Shown here piece after piece: positions 40,827 to 49,291 of a stretch of 64,000 nt of DNA. The position numbers were made by a program, and so were the translations under genes. How positions within the stretch are numbered: the stretch's first letter is position 1; each line of letters starts with the position of its first letter. The notes under the pieces were generated by a model, which ran no database searches, had not been told where the DNA came from, and saw nothing but the letters and a program-made list of their open reading frames with translations. The stretch lies in contig NZ_CP045798.1 in the NCBI RefSeq assembly GCF_000746025.2, positions 3,455,501-3,519,500 of the forward strand. Reading direction: 5' to 3'. Source of the DNA: Thermanaerosceptrum fracticalcis (GTDB lineage Bacteria; Bacillota; Peptococcia; DRI-13).

Positions 40827-41648
40827 ATGAAGAAAATCGGTTTTATTGGGACAGGCAGTCTCGGCTCTATGCTGATCAGGGGGTTTGTGAGAAACGGCGT
40901 CATCGGGCCTGAAAATATCAATGTTATCAACCGTTCACCGGAAAAACCCCTGCGGTTAAAAGAAGAGGGGTTTTCCCTCCGTATATATTCTAACTACCGG
41001 GAACTGATCAATGATTCTGAGATTATTTTTATCTGTGTAAAACCCAACGACTTACCCCAGGTCCTGGAAAGAACGGGAAGAGTGTTTCCACAAACAAAGC
41101 TCGTGGTTTCTACCCTCTTGGCACCTTCCCTGTCTGATTTGGAACAAATTATTGATGGGAAGCTGATCCGTATTTATCCCAGCGTAACCCAGAGTACAGG
41201 AAGAGGTGTCACCATTGTCACCTGGGGACAGGCCATTGGAAATCAAGACAGAACAGTATTTCTTCCTTATTTAAACGCTTTGGGCAAATATTATGTTCTT
41301 CCCGAAAATTTGTACAGAGCAGCGGGGGATATTACCAGCTGTGGACCGGCTTTCATGGCCGCCATGGTTGGGGCTCTCGCCGAGGAAGGTATCAAGCATG
41401 GCATTTCCCCGGAAATAGCGGGGGAGATGGCGGTGGAAACCATGCTGGGTACGGCCCTGTTGTTGCTGGAGCGAAAGTTGACTTTTAGCGAGCTTATCTC
41501 TCAGGTGGCAACTCCCGGGGGTTGTACGGCAGAAGGGTTAAAAATATTAGAGAAGAGTTTACCGGGCATCATGGACGAAATATATGAGGCTACCTGCAAC
41601 AGGCAGGAGGCCGTCAGTGAAAGTGTCCGTAAGGCGTTATCCCATTAG
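40827..41648 (+). CDS. Pyrroline-5-carboxylate reductase-like protein (ProC/ComER family)
   Basis: A 273-residue NAD(P)-binding oxidoreductase with the Rossmann motif GFIGTGSLGSML (about 5-16) and the C-terminal dimer domain with AAGDITSCGPAF (about 171-182) and VATPGGCTAEGL (about 231-242), the ProC signature. Some members (ComER) have no proven role in proline synthesis. AAAGGAGG sets ATG 40827; the frame opens at 40797. No proA or proB is nearby, so proline synthesis is possible but unproven. Confidence 0.87.
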   Translation: MKKIGFIGTGSLGSMLIRGFVRNGVIGPENINVINRSPEKPLRLKEEGFSLRIYSNYRELINDSEIIFICVKPNDLPQVLERTGRVFPQTKLVVSTLLAPSLSDLEQIIDGKLIRIYPSVTQSTGRGVTIVTWGQAIGNQDRTVFLPYLNALGKYYVLPENLYRAAGDITSCGPAFMAAMVGALAEEGIKHGISPEIAGEMAVETMLGTALLLLERKLTFSELISQVATPGGCTAEGLKILEKSLPGIMDEIYEATCNRQEAVSESVRKALSH

Positions 41649-41681
41649 ACATACATGCCGCTATGCGTCACCAGCAGAATG

Positions 41682-41925
41682 ATTAAATTATTTATTCAGG
41701 GTCTGCCACTACGTATCCCGAGCTGTGTATAGAACAAACTAAAGCTCCTTTCGGGAAAAAGCAGACCACCCTCGACAGTCCGTCCTAGACTGGCCTCGGG
41801 TTGGGTCTGACTTCCTATCATCCCCTCTGCTTTTTCTGCCTCAGTTCGCTAAGTTTGTTTGGCTATGCTCCGCTAGGGAACGTTTATGGCATACCCTTCA
41901 TTACCCTTGATAATTTTAGATTAGG
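41682..41925. repeat. Large imperfect fold-back (inverted-repeat) element
   Basis: Nested complementary blocks share one centre near 41797: GGGTCTGCCA (41699) with TGGCATACCC (41887), ACGT (41711) with ACGT (41879), GAGC (41720) with GCTC (41867), AACAAACT (41733) with AGTTTGTT (41852), AAAAAGCAG (41756) with CTGCTTTTT (41827), and an inner CAGACC...CAGTC with GACTG...GGTCTG. The outer A/T-rich flanks also pair loosely. It fills the 350-bp gap between the ProC-like gene and the DUF2007-like gene and contains no credible gene. It could be a MITE-like remnant or a structured RNA. Confidence 0.6.
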
Positions 41926-41930
41926 GAATC

Positions 41931-41960
41931 TTGTTTACACTATTTTTCAGGTGATAGAAT
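41931..41960 (+). promoter_or_regulatory. Possible promoter of the DUF2007-like gene
   Basis: TTGTTT (41931-41936) and TAGAAT (41955-41960) are 18 bp apart, 41 bp before the ATG at 42001. Confidence 0.4.
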
Positions 41961-42000
41961 TGTACAGTGTAACTTTCAGGCGAAATAGAGGTGTGTTGCC

Positions 42001-42345
42001 ATGATCTTGGAGCATTCCCAGGAGTGGGTCTATCTTACCAATGTGTATAATCAAAAAGAAGCGGCTATTGTCTGTAATTTCCTATTACAAAACGGAATCA
42101 CTGCCAAAAAACTTTTTCCCGGTGAAGGTGATATGCCGGAAGAAGAGGGGAGACCAAAAGCAGGCGTCAATCTTTATGTGTCTAAGGAAAATTTGCCCGA
42201 GGCCAGGGAGCTTCTGCAAATAAAAGAACAAAAAGTGAGTACACTAGATAAAAGTAGTTTATTTTTCTGGATCGTAGCTATTCCAGGTCTCATTCTTTTC
42301 TTATGGCTTGCCTTTACTTTAATTACAAGAGTAATGACAAAATAG
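42001..42345 (+). CDS. Small membrane-anchored protein with DUF2007-like domain
   Basis: A 114-residue protein. Residues 8-75 look like a DUF2007-type alpha-beta domain (WVYLTNVYNQKEAAIVCNFL, then LYVSKENLPEARELL), a fold related to PII-like signal proteins. A single hydrophobic helix occupies about 86-107. No function is known. GAGGTG precedes the ATG. A small basic-protein gene follows 14 bp later. Confidence 0.7.
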   Translation: MILEHSQEWVYLTNVYNQKEAAIVCNFLLQNGITAKKLFPGEGDMPEEEGRPKAGVNLYVSKENLPEARELLQIKEQKVSTLDKSSLFFWIVAIPGLILFLWLAFTLITRVMTK

Positions 42346-42359
42346 AGGGGTTGAAACAG

Positions 42360-42518
42360 ATGGACGAAGCGGTAAAAGAACGACTGCGCGCACTTATTGA
42401 AGCGAAGAAACAAGGAAAGAATAACTTCCCCGGTAGTAAAAAGGACATTTATCAAGCTCAGGGGAAAAAACGTAAAGGGATTAAACAGCGGAAGCAGGGA
42501 GGTCTTTTTGACAAATAA
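42360..42518 (+). CDS. Small basic hypothetical protein, 52 aa
   Basis: A lysine/arginine-rich peptide (QGKKRKGIKQRKQGG near the end) starting MDEAVKERLRALIEAK, preceded by AGAGGGG 9 nt before the ATG. It is probably co-transcribed with the DUF2007-like gene and followed by a terminator. It may bind nucleic acid, but I recognise no family. Confidence 0.6.
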   Translation: MDEAVKERLRALIEAKKQGKNNFPGSKKDIYQAQGKKRKGIKQRKQGGLFDK

Positions 42519-42580
42519 CAACTTCGGTGCCGGCTTTCGCCAGGAAGAAAAGATGATAGCCGAACTAATAACTACCAACT

Positions 42581-42611
42581 AAAAAATGAGCCCTGGAGGG
42601 CTCATTTTTTT
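42581..42611. terminator. Bidirectional terminator
   Basis: AAAAAATGAGCCC / GGGCTCATTTTTT around a 4-nt loop. It serves the plus-strand small genes and abuts the stop of the minus-strand decarboxylase operon. Confidence 0.92.
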
Positions 42612-43788
42612 AGTGTGTACCAAAGAGTGACAGCAGAACACCGGCAGCAACGGCAGAACCGATAACACCGGCCACGTTGGGACCCATGGCATGCATCAGG
42701 AGGAAGTTCCTGGGGTTATCTTTCTGGCCCACTACCTGGGATACCCGGGCCGCCATAGGCACGGCCGATACACCGGCAGAACCGATGAGGGGGTTAACCT
42801 TACCCCCGGAGAGAACATACATCAGGTTGCCAAGGAGCACGCCACCGGCCGTACCCATTGCAAATGCTGCTAAACCCAGGAGAATAATCGAGATAGTTTG
42901 AAAGTTAAGGAAGTTTTCGGCACTGGCTGTGGCACCAACGGTTGTACCTAAGAAGATGGTGACGATGTTGATGAGGGCGTTTTGCGCTGTATCATTCAAA
43001 CGTCCCACCACACCTGATTCTCTAAAGAGGTTACCCAGCATGAGCATACCAATGAGCGGAGCCGCATCGGGTAATAACAGGGTTACAATAACCGTTACCA
43101 CAATGGGGAAAATGATTTTTTCCGTCTGGGAAACGGGACGAAGCTGTTCCATCACTGTCATCCGGGCCTTCTTGGTGGTTAATGCCCGCATAATAGGCGG
43201 CTGGATAATGGGTACCAGAGCCATGTAGGAATATGCAGCCACAGCAATGGCGCCTAAGAGGTGGGGCGCTAGCTTCGAGGTTAAAAAGATAGCGGTAGGA
43301 CCGTCAGCACCGCCGATAATACCGATAGAAGCAGCTTCCTGGGGATTAAACCCTAAGAAGAGGGCCCCGATAAAGGTGGTGAAGATACCTAACTGGGCAG
43401 CAGCACCTAAAAGCAGGGTCTTAGGGTTGGCAATGAGGGGACCGAAGTCGGTCATGGCTCCTATTCCCAGGAAGATCAGGGGTGGATAGATTCCCATTTT
43501 TACCCCTTGATAGAGGTACCATAAAAGGCCGCCGGGCACGATCTTTTCTTTACCGGTAATGGGATCAATGGCAGTTCCCTGGGGTGCCATAATGCCGGTA
43601 TCAGGCAGGTTCGCTAAAAGCATACCAAAGGCAATTGGTAATAAAAGAAGCGGTTCAAAGCCTTTGACGATGGCCAGGTACAGCAGAGTAAAGGAAATGA
43701 AGAGCATAACAATTTGCTGCCAGGTTATGGTGACAAAGCCGGTACTCATGGCCAAATCGTAAAGGGCCTGGGTCAGATTAAGTTCCAT
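42610..43788 (-). CDS. mmdB: Na+-translocating decarboxylase, beta subunit (membrane pump)
   Basis: Membrane subunit of biotin-dependent Na+-pumping decarboxylases (oxaloacetate, methylmalonyl-CoA or glutaconyl-CoA type). It decarboxylates carboxybiotin and exports Na+. The 392 residues form about 11 membrane helices and include the conserved [17 protein letters not shown] (Asp essential for Na+ transport) and [14 protein letters not shown]. The minus-strand frame opens at TTG 43800; ATG 43788 is better spaced from GAGAGGGG. Last gene of the operon mmdA-D-C-B. Confidence 0.94.
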   Translation of the reverse strand: MELNLTQALYDLAMSTGFVTITWQQIVMLFISFTLLYLAIVKGFEPLLLLPIAFGMLLANLPDTGIMAPQGTAIDPITGKEKIVPGGLLWYLYQGVKMGIYPPLIFLGIGAMTDFGPLIANPKTLLLGAAAQLGIFTTFIGALFLGFNPQEAASIGIIGGADGPTAIFLTSKLAPHLLGAIAVAAYSYMALVPIIQPPIMRALTTKKARMTVMEQLRPVSQTEKIIFPIVVTVIVTLLLPDAAPLIGMLMLGNLFRESGVVGRLNDTAQNALINIVTIFLGTTVGATASAENFLNFQTISIILLGLAAFAMGTAGGVLLGNLMYVLSGGKVNPLIGSAGVSAVPMAARVSQVVGQKDNPRNFLLMHAMGPNVAGVIGSAVAAGVLLSLFGTH

Positions 43789-43828
43789 TGGTGAGTTCAA
43801 CCCCTCTCGTATTTTTAAACACTCACGC

Positions 43829-44218
43829 TTAGCCGATCACTACAAGTACGTCCCCTGGGTTAACAGCCGCACCTTCGGATACTCTGATTTCTTTAACGCT
43901 ACCAGTTGCGCCGGAGAAGATTTCGTTTTCCATTTTCATGGCTTCAAGGGTTAAAACGAGATCACCCTCTTTCACGGCTTGGCCTACCTTCACTTTAATG
44001 GACATAATTTTACCGGGCATGGGAGCAGTAATGACTTCAGCGCCGGCAGCTACAGGAGCAGGGGCAGCCTTGGGAGCCGGGGCAGGTGCAGCTTGAGGTG
44101 CAGGAACAGATGCTGCTGCAGGAGCGGCAGGCCTTTGCGCAGGGGCTGCACTACCGCCAATTTCTTCTACTTCCACTTCATAGGTCTTACCATTCACTGT
44201 GATATTAAATTTTTTCAT
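43829..44218 (-). CDS. mmdC: Biotin carrier subunit of the decarboxylase
   Basis: Carries the carboxyl group between the carboxyltransferase and the membrane pump. The 129 residues comprise a short N-terminal fold ([19 protein letters not shown]), an Ala/Pro-rich flexible linker (about 32-65) and a C-terminal biotinyl domain with EAMKMENE; the biotinylated lysine is 34 residues from the C terminus, as usual. AAAGGAGA before ATG 44218 fixes the start; the frame extends to 44248. Confidence 0.94.
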   Translation of the reverse strand: MKKFNITVNGKTYEVEVEEIGGSAAPAQRPAAPAAASVPAPQAAPAPAPKAAPAPVAAGAEVITAPMPGKIMSIKVKVGQAVKEGDLVLTLEAMKMENEIFSGATGSVKEIRVSEGAAVNPGDVLVVIG

Positions 44219-44248
44219 TTTTTGTCTCTCCTTTCCCACATCAACCAA

Positions 44249-44584
44249 TTAAAATTGTCTTAAGTTCATTGTTTCCTGACGACCAGCCAGGCTCCAGGAG
44301 GGAGCATGGCCGCCAGGCACACGGGTTATGGTCTTTATGCTCATCCGTCCCTGGGTTAAGAAAGCCACAGTGGCAGCGATAACGGCTATGACGTCACTGT
44401 CGTCTTCCTTTTTCACAGTCGCTGCCGGGTCTGCTCCTTTTGTTACAGACTCTGCTTCAGACTTTTTTTTTACCGTACTTCCTGTTACCGAAGCCATAAA
44501 GTTGATAACAAAGATAAGAAAAGTAAGGGCTATAAAGACAATACCCATACCGATAAGGGTTACCTGTAAACCGAATACTAACAT
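44249..44584 (-). CDS. mmdD: Na+-pump decarboxylase, small membrane subunit (OadG/MmdD family)
   Basis: A 111-residue subunit that holds the decarboxylase complex together. One N-terminal membrane helix (about 5-30) is followed by a charged linker and a conserved C-terminal tail (SWSLAGRQE) that is typical of the larger delta-type subunits and contacts the carboxyltransferase. GGGGGAGG precedes the ATG on the minus strand. Confidence 0.87.
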   Translation of the reverse strand: MLVFGLQVTLIGMGIVFIALTFLIFVINFMASVTGSTVKKKSEAESVTKGADPAATVKKEDDSDVIAVIAATVAFLTQGRMSIKTITRVPGGHAPSWSLAGRQETMNLRQF

Positions 44585-44613
44585 TTCCTCCCCCCCTTTA
44601 CATGATGAGATTT

Positions 44614-46164
44614 TTAGAGTGGAATATTGCCGTGTTTCTTAGCGGGACGGGTTTCGCGCTTAGTAGAAAGCATCTCTAAGGCATTGGCCAGGCGGGGTCT
44701 GGTTTCTTTAGGTTCAATCACCATATCCACATAACCCCTTTCGGCAGCTACATAGGGAGTGGCGAAACGTTCGCGGTAATCGGCTATTCTTTCTGCCCGT
44801 TCTTTCGCAGGATCGGCAGCTGTTTCTATATCCTTGCGGAAGATGATGTTGGCGGCACCTTCGGCACCCATGACCGCAATTTCCGCTGTAGGCCAGGCCA
44901 TAACCTGGTCAGCCCCCAGGTGGCGTGAGCACATGCCAATGTAAGCACCACCATAGGCTTTACGGGTAATGACGGTTACTTTGGGTACAGTGGCTTCAGA
45001 ATAAGCGTAGAGCAGCTTGGCGCCGTGACGGATAATACCGCCGTACTCCTGGTTGGTTCCCGGTAAGTATCCCGGTACATCCACAAAAGTTACTATAGGG
45101 ATGTTAAAGGCATCGCAGAAACGGATAAAACGCGCAGCTTTATCGGAGGCGTTGATGTCCAGGCAGCCGGCCATAACCTTAGGTTGATTGGCGATAATGC
45201 CAATGACCTGGCCATTAATGCGGGCGAAGCCTGTCAGCATGTTGGGGGCATACAAAGGTTGGGTCTGGAAGAATTGGCCGTTATCCACAATCTTTTGGAT
45301 GAGTTCCACCATGTCATAAGCAGCGTTGGGGTTATCGGGAATGATTTCGTTGAGGGATTCATCCATGCGGCCAGGATCATCGCCCGATTCCAGATAGGGG
45401 GGATTCTCCAGGTTGTTGGATGGCAGGTAGCTTAGCAGGGTACGGATTTGCCTAAAACAGTCTTCTTCATTCTCGGCGGCAAAGTGGGCAACGCCGCTGG
45501 TACGGTTGTGGGTCATAGCCCCGCCTAACTGTTCGTCGGATACTTCTTCACCGGTTACGGCCTTAATTACCTGGGGCCCCGTGATGAACATGCGGGCGGT
45601 ATTTTTCACCATAAAAACGAAGTCTGTTAGAGCAGGAGAATATACGGCGCCACCGGCACAGGGTCCCATAATCACGGAAATTTGGGGAATAACCCCTGAG
45701 GCCAGGGTATTGCGGTAGAAAATCTGACCGTAACCGGAAAGGGCATCTACCGCTTCCTGGATACGGGCCCCTCCGGAGTCGTTAAGCCCTATACAGGGTG
45801 CACCCATTTTTACCGCCAGGTCCATTACTTTACAGATCTTGGCGGCATGCATTTCCCCGAGAGAACCGCCCAGTACTGTAAAGTCTTGGGCAAAGACATA
45901 AACCAGACGGCCATCAATAGTGCCATATCCCGTTACTACGCCTTCACCGGGGGCTTCTTTGCCGGCCATGTCAAAGTTTACACAACGATGGGCAACAAAC
46001 TTGTCCAGTTCAGTAAAGGTTCCCGGATCCAGGAGTTTCTCGATGCGCTCACGGGCAGTGAGTTTACCGCTCTGGTGCTGCTTATCGATGGCTTTTTGAC
46101 CGCCGCCTGATTCAATCTTTTTACTACGGGCCAAAAGATCATCAATTTTAGCTTTGGTACTCAT
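44614..46164 (-). CDS. mmdA: Carboxyltransferase (alpha) subunit of acyl-CoA decarboxylase
   Basis: Transfers the carboxyl group from an acyl-CoA to biotin. The 516 residues match the methylmalonyl-CoA decarboxylase alpha / propionyl-CoA carboxylase beta family: two crotonase-like halves with [49 protein letters not shown] and [13 protein letters not shown]. The length fits MmdA (about 510) better than GcdA of glutaconyl-CoA decarboxylase (about 587), but substrate specificity cannot be proved from sequence. It is the first gene of the operon and has its own sigma-54 promoter. Confidence 0.92.
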   Translation of the reverse strand: MSTKAKIDDLLARSKKIESGGGQKAIDKQHQSGKLTARERIEKLLDPGTFTELDKFVAHRCVNFDMAGKEAPGEGVVTGYGTIDGRLVYVFAQDFTVLGGSLGEMHAAKICKVMDLAVKMGAPCIGLNDSGGARIQEAVDALSGYGQIFYRNTLASGVIPQISVIMGPCAGGAVYSPALTDFVFMVKNTARMFITGPQVIKAVTGEEVSDEQLGGAMTHNRTSGVAHFAAENEEDCFRQIRTLLSYLPSNNLENPPYLESGDDPGRMDESLNEIIPDNPNAAYDMVELIQKIVDNGQFFQTQPLYAPNMLTGFARINGQVIGIIANQPKVMAGCLDINASDKAARFIRFCDAFNIPIVTFVDVPGYLPGTNQEYGGIIRHGAKLLYAYSEATVPKVTVITRKAYGGAYIGMCSRHLGADQVMAWPTAEIAVMGAEGAANIIFRKDIETAADPAKERAERIADYRERFATPYVAAERGYVDMVIEPKETRPRLANALEMLSTKRETRPAKKHGNIPL

Positions 46165-46217
46165 AGCATTTAATCACTCCTTTTATGTTTTTTGTTAATT
46201 CCCGGGTACTATTCCAT

Positions 46218-46232
46218 GCAACTATCGTGCCA
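46218..46232 (-). promoter_or_regulatory. Sigma-54 promoter of the decarboxylase operon
   Basis: On the minus strand TGGCACGATAGTTGC matches the consensus TGGCACG-N4-TTGC exactly. It is about 55 bp upstream of the mmdA start. Confidence 0.85.
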
Positions 46233-46304
46233 GCTTCTTGGGATTAGCTGTAGGATATGGTTGTGGATATATGATTTCTGAAGAAAAAAACTAATTCTAA
46301 TAAA

Positions 46305-46329
46305 GAAGCAATGATGAGAAGCAATGATG
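46305..46329 (+). repeat. Tandem duplication GAAGCAATGATG
   Basis: GAAGCAATGATG occurs at 46305-46316 and 46318-46329 (13-bp period), between the divergent sigma-54 promoters. Confidence 0.5.
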
Positions 46330-46372
46330 GATGGGATTTTGATGCGGAGAATTAGGGCTTAGACATAAATTA

Positions 46373-46390
46373 TGATGTTTTGCTGCATCA
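46373..46390. promoter_or_regulatory. Putative activator site (UAS) copy A
   Basis: TGATGT-N6-GCATCA, an 18-bp near-palindrome in the divergent region; about 140 bp from the mmdA promoter and 185 bp from the acyl-CoA dehydrogenase promoter. Confidence 0.65.
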
Positions 46391-46484
46391 AACATAGTTG
46401 GAAAAGCATCGGAATGAATAAATATCTTTAATTAAACCCCCGCAAACCGGGAAAAGCTTGTAAAAAAAGTTACAAAAAACATTA

Positions 46485-46502
46485 TGATGCAATCTGGCAT
46501 CA
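46485..46502. promoter_or_regulatory. Putative activator site (UAS) copy B
   Basis: TGATGC-N6-GCATCA is a perfect inverted repeat about 70 bp upstream of the -24 element of the acyl-CoA dehydrogenase operon. Confidence 0.7.
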
Positions 46503-46572
46503 TTTTTTCTTTATTGGCCTGATGAAGTAAAGAAAATATGTTGAATTTCTAGTATTTTCTTCACGGGGATAA

Positions 46573-46590
46573 TTGGCATGAAAGTTGCAA
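46573..46590 (+). promoter_or_regulatory. Sigma-54 promoter of the beta-oxidation operon
   Basis: TTGGCATGAAAGTTGCAA has GG at 46575-46576 and GC at 46587-46588, the invariant 12-bp register. Transcription would start about 110 bp before the ATG. Confidence 0.8.
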
Positions 46591-46710
46591 GGTAAATTAT
46601 ATGTAAAAGGCACGTAAGTCTGAAAAGGAGGTATGGGAACAGGCTCGTTTCGATCAGAAAATTACAGATGATTATGCAAAATTGAGAAAAAATTAAAAGG
46701 AGGTAATGTT

Positions 46711-47856
46711 ATGGATTTCAGGTTTACTGAGGAACAGGAAAACATTCGAAAAATGGTGAGGGACTTTGTAGAGAAGGAGGTTGCCCCCGGAGCCGCTGAA
46801 CGGGATGAAGGGGAAAGTTTCGCCCCCACATATGAACTGTTGAAAAAAATGGGAAAACTGGGACTTATGGGACTTCCTTATCCCAAAGAGTATGGGGGAG
46901 CCGGTGCCGACCAGATTACTTACGCCCTGGTAGGTTTTGAAATCAACCGGGTAGATGCTTCCCTGGGATGCGCGTATTCCGTGCATATTTCCTTGTCTGG
47001 CTGGCCTATTTTTTATTACGGTACCGAGGAGCAAAGACAGAAATACTCAGTTCCTATGTTCAAAGGAGAAAAATTAGGAGCTTTTGCATTGACTGAACCT
47101 AATGCGGGCAGTGATTCCGGTGCCAGCCAGTGTACTGCCGTTTTAGATGGGGATCATTACGTCTTGAACGGGACAAAATGTTTCTGCACCAACGCCGGTT
47201 TTGCAGATGTCTATGTGGTCTTCGCTATGACTGATAAGTCCAAAGGCGTTAAGGGCATTAGTGCTTTCATTGTGGAAAAAGATACACCTGGCTTTAATTT
47301 TGCCAAGCAGGAAAGGAAAATGGGTATTCGTTCCACTGTACAGCGGGAAATCGTTATGGAGAATGTAAGAGTACCAAGGGAAAACCTTCTGGGCAAAGAA
47401 GGCGAAGGCTTTAAGATTGCCATGACTACCCTGGATGGCGGTCGTATCGGAATTGCTGCCCAGGGAGCGGGTATCGCCATGGGGGCCTATGAGTATGCCC
47501 TTAAGTATGCCAAGGAACGTCACCAGTTTGGTAAACCTATTGCCCAGCAGCAGGCTATTGCTTTTAAATTAGCGGATATGTTTACCAAGATCGATGCAGC
47601 TAAGCTCCTTACCCTTTATGCGGCACATAAAAAAGATCTCGGGCTGCCTTTTTCGGCAGAAGCTGCCAGTGCCAAGAAGTTTGCCACCAATACGGCTATG
47701 GAAGTTACCACTGAAGCTGTACAGATCCTGGGCGGCCATGGTTTCTTAAGAGATCACCCAGTAGAAAGAATGATGCGTGATGCCAAGATTACGCAAATTT
47801 ACGAAGGCACCAACGAAATTCAAAATGTGGTAATTTCAGGGATTATTTTACGGTAG
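46711..47856 (+). CDS. Acyl-CoA dehydrogenase
   Basis: FAD enzyme that introduces the alpha-beta double bond of an acyl-CoA, passing electrons to EtfAB (encoded downstream). The 381 residues have the usual order: helical N domain, beta domain with ALTEPNAGSDSG (about 126-137) and helical C domain ending in QIYEGTNEIQ, where Glu365 is the catalytic base of the butyryl/short-chain type. R-Q-F FAD contacts (ERHQFGKPI) and GGHGFLRD are present. The substrate could be butyryl-CoA, glutaryl-CoA or a branched acyl-CoA. AAAGGAGG precedes the ATG. First gene of a long sigma-54 operon. Confidence 0.94.
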   Translation: MDFRFTEEQENIRKMVRDFVEKEVAPGAAERDEGESFAPTYELLKKMGKLGLMGLPYPKEYGGAGADQITYALVGFEINRVDASLGCAYSVHISLSGWPIFYYGTEEQRQKYSVPMFKGEKLGAFALTEPNAGSDSGASQCTAVLDGDHYVLNGTKCFCTNAGFADVYVVFAMTDKSKGVKGISAFIVEKDTPGFNFAKQERKMGIRSTVQREIVMENVRVPRENLLGKEGEGFKIAMTTLDGGRIGIAAQGAGIAMGAYEYALKYAKERHQFGKPIAQQQAIAFKLADMFTKIDAAKLLTLYAAHKKDLGLPFSAEAASAKKFATNTAMEVTTEAVQILGGHGFLRDHPVERMMRDAKITQIYEGTNEIQNVVISGIILR

Positions 47857-47867
47857 TGTTTAACCTG

Positions 47868-47914
47868 CCATTTCCTTGGCCCCTCCCGCCAAGGGAGGGG
47901 TCTTAGGGAAATGG
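47868..47914 (+). terminator. Large intercistronic hairpin after the acyl-CoA dehydrogenase gene
   Basis: GGCCCCTCCC / GGGAGGGGTC sits inside an outer CCATTTCC / GGGAAATGG stem; a run of seven T follows 12 bp later. It may be a partial terminator or an mRNA stabiliser that keeps dehydrogenase expression above that of the downstream genes. Confidence 0.65.
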
Positions 47915-47949
47915 TGTAGGCAGAGTTTTTTTACTAAAGGGGGGTGTTT

Positions 47950-48597
47950 ATGGCTAAGGTTATATCTATTGGAGAAGCTGTGGATATGATTAAAGACGGG
48001 ATGACCATTATGGTTGCCGGGTTCTGGGGGGTGGGAACACCGGAAAAACTTATCGATGCTCTGGTGGCAAAGGGGACAAAGAATCTTACAAGCATCAGTA
48101 TTTCAACGGCATTGCCCACGAAAGGTGTTGGTAAGTTAGTGGCTAACCGCCAGTTAAAAAAAGTCATTGTATCCTATATCGGGAGAAACCCGGCCACCTC
48201 GGAGCAGTATGAGTCCGGTGACCTGGAGGTTGAATTTGTTCCTCAGGGTACACTGGCAGAACGAATCCGGGCCGGCGGGTTTGGTTTGGGCGGTATCTTG
48301 ACTCCCACCGGGGTAGGTACTGAGATAGAACAGGGAAAACAGCGCATTACTGTAGATGGCCGCGATTATCTTCTGGAAAAACCCTTACGGGCTGATGTGG
48401 CTTTAATTAAAGCCCATAAAGCAGATAAAGCGGGGAACCTGGTCTACCGGAAAGCGGCACGCAACACTAATCCTTTAATGGCCGCAGCAGCAGATATTAC
48501 TATTGTCCAGGCTGATGAAATTTTAGAAATCGGGGAGATTGACCCTGATGAAGTTATGACGCCCGGTATTTTCGTGGACTATCTGGTCCAGGGCTGA
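47950..48597 (+). CDS. CoA-transferase subunit A (AtoD/ScoA type)
   Basis: Alpha subunit of a family I 3-oxoacid CoA-transferase, 215 residues. GFWGVGTPEKLIDAL (about 22-36) and GFGLGGILTPTGVGTE (about 99-114) are the glycine-rich family motifs. With subunit B it moves CoA between acids, allowing activation without ATP. ATG 47950 is chosen over the in-frame GTG 47944; AAAGGGGGG lies upstream. Subunit B follows 12 bp later. Confidence 0.93.
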   Translation: MAKVISIGEAVDMIKDGMTIMVAGFWGVGTPEKLIDALVAKGTKNLTSISISTALPTKGVGKLVANRQLKKVIVSYIGRNPATSEQYESGDLEVEFVPQGTLAERIRAGGFGLGGILTPTGVGTEIEQGKQRITVDGRDYLLEKPLRADVALIKAHKADKAGNLVYRKAARNTNPLMAAAADITIVQADEILEIGEIDPDEVMTPGIFVDYLVQG

Positions 48598-48609
48598 GGG
48601 GGTTATGAG

Positions 48610-49269
48610 ATGGACACAAAGGATGTTTTTATTGCTAAACGTGTAGCCCAGGAATTCAAGGACGGGGATTTTGTCAACCTGGGAATTGGTATACCTACCT
48701 TAGTAGGGAATTACATTCCTAAAGGAGTACGCGTATTCTTCCATTCGGAAAATGGTTTTACACACATTGGCCCCATGCCTAACTCTGAGGAGGATATTGA
48801 TAGAGAACTGATCAATGCCAGTGACCAGTTTGTCACAATTCTTCCCGGTGGAGCTTTTTTCGACAGTGCTGTATCTTTTGGTATCATTCGCGGCGGTCAC
48901 CTGGCGGCAACAGTTCTGGGGGGATTGCAGGTTGACCAGGAGGGTAATTTGGCCAACTGGCGGATGCCCGGCAAGAAGACGGTAGGTATGGGAGGCGGCA
49001 TGGATTTAGCCGTTGGGGCTAAAAGAGTAATTATTGCTATGGAACATACCAACAAGGGTGAGCCCAAAATCGTCAAGAAATGTAATGTTCCCCTGACTGG
49101 GCTGAAATGTGTCGACCTCATTGTGACAGAAAAGGCGGTTATGGCTGTAACCAGCCAAGGTCTTGTCCTGAAAGAAATTGCGCCTGGTGTAACCGTTGAG
49201 CAGGTGCGTGCAGCCACGGAAGCCGATTTTACCGTTGATCCTGATTTAAAAATTATCAGCGTGGAATAA
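48610..49269 (+). CDS. CoA-transferase subunit B (AtoA/ScoB type)
   Basis: Catalytic beta subunit, 219 residues. The glutamate that forms the covalent CoA thioester is in HSENG (Glu47), and GMGGGMDLAVGAKRVI (about 127-142) is the second conserved element. The exact donor and acceptor (acetoacetate, butyrate, glutarate or others) cannot be read from the sequence. The next gene begins two bases after the stop in the open frame. Confidence 0.94.
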   Translation: MDTKDVFIAKRVAQEFKDGDFVNLGIGIPTLVGNYIPKGVRVFFHSENGFTHIGPMPNSEEDIDRELINASDQFVTILPGGAFFDSAVSFGIIRGGHLAATVLGGLQVDQEGNLANWRMPGKKTVGMGGGMDLAVGAKRVIIAMEHTNKGEPKIVKKCNVPLTGLKCVDLIVTEKAVMAVTSQGLVLKEIAPGVTVEQVRAATEADFTVDPDLKIISVE

Positions 49270-49291
49270 AATGGGCACAAGGAGTGAAAAT

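Noticed and set aside
41801-42004. Possible 67-codon gene in the fold-back region
   Set aside because: Overlaps the inverted-repeat structure and the next gene start, has no ribosome binding site and unlikely composition.
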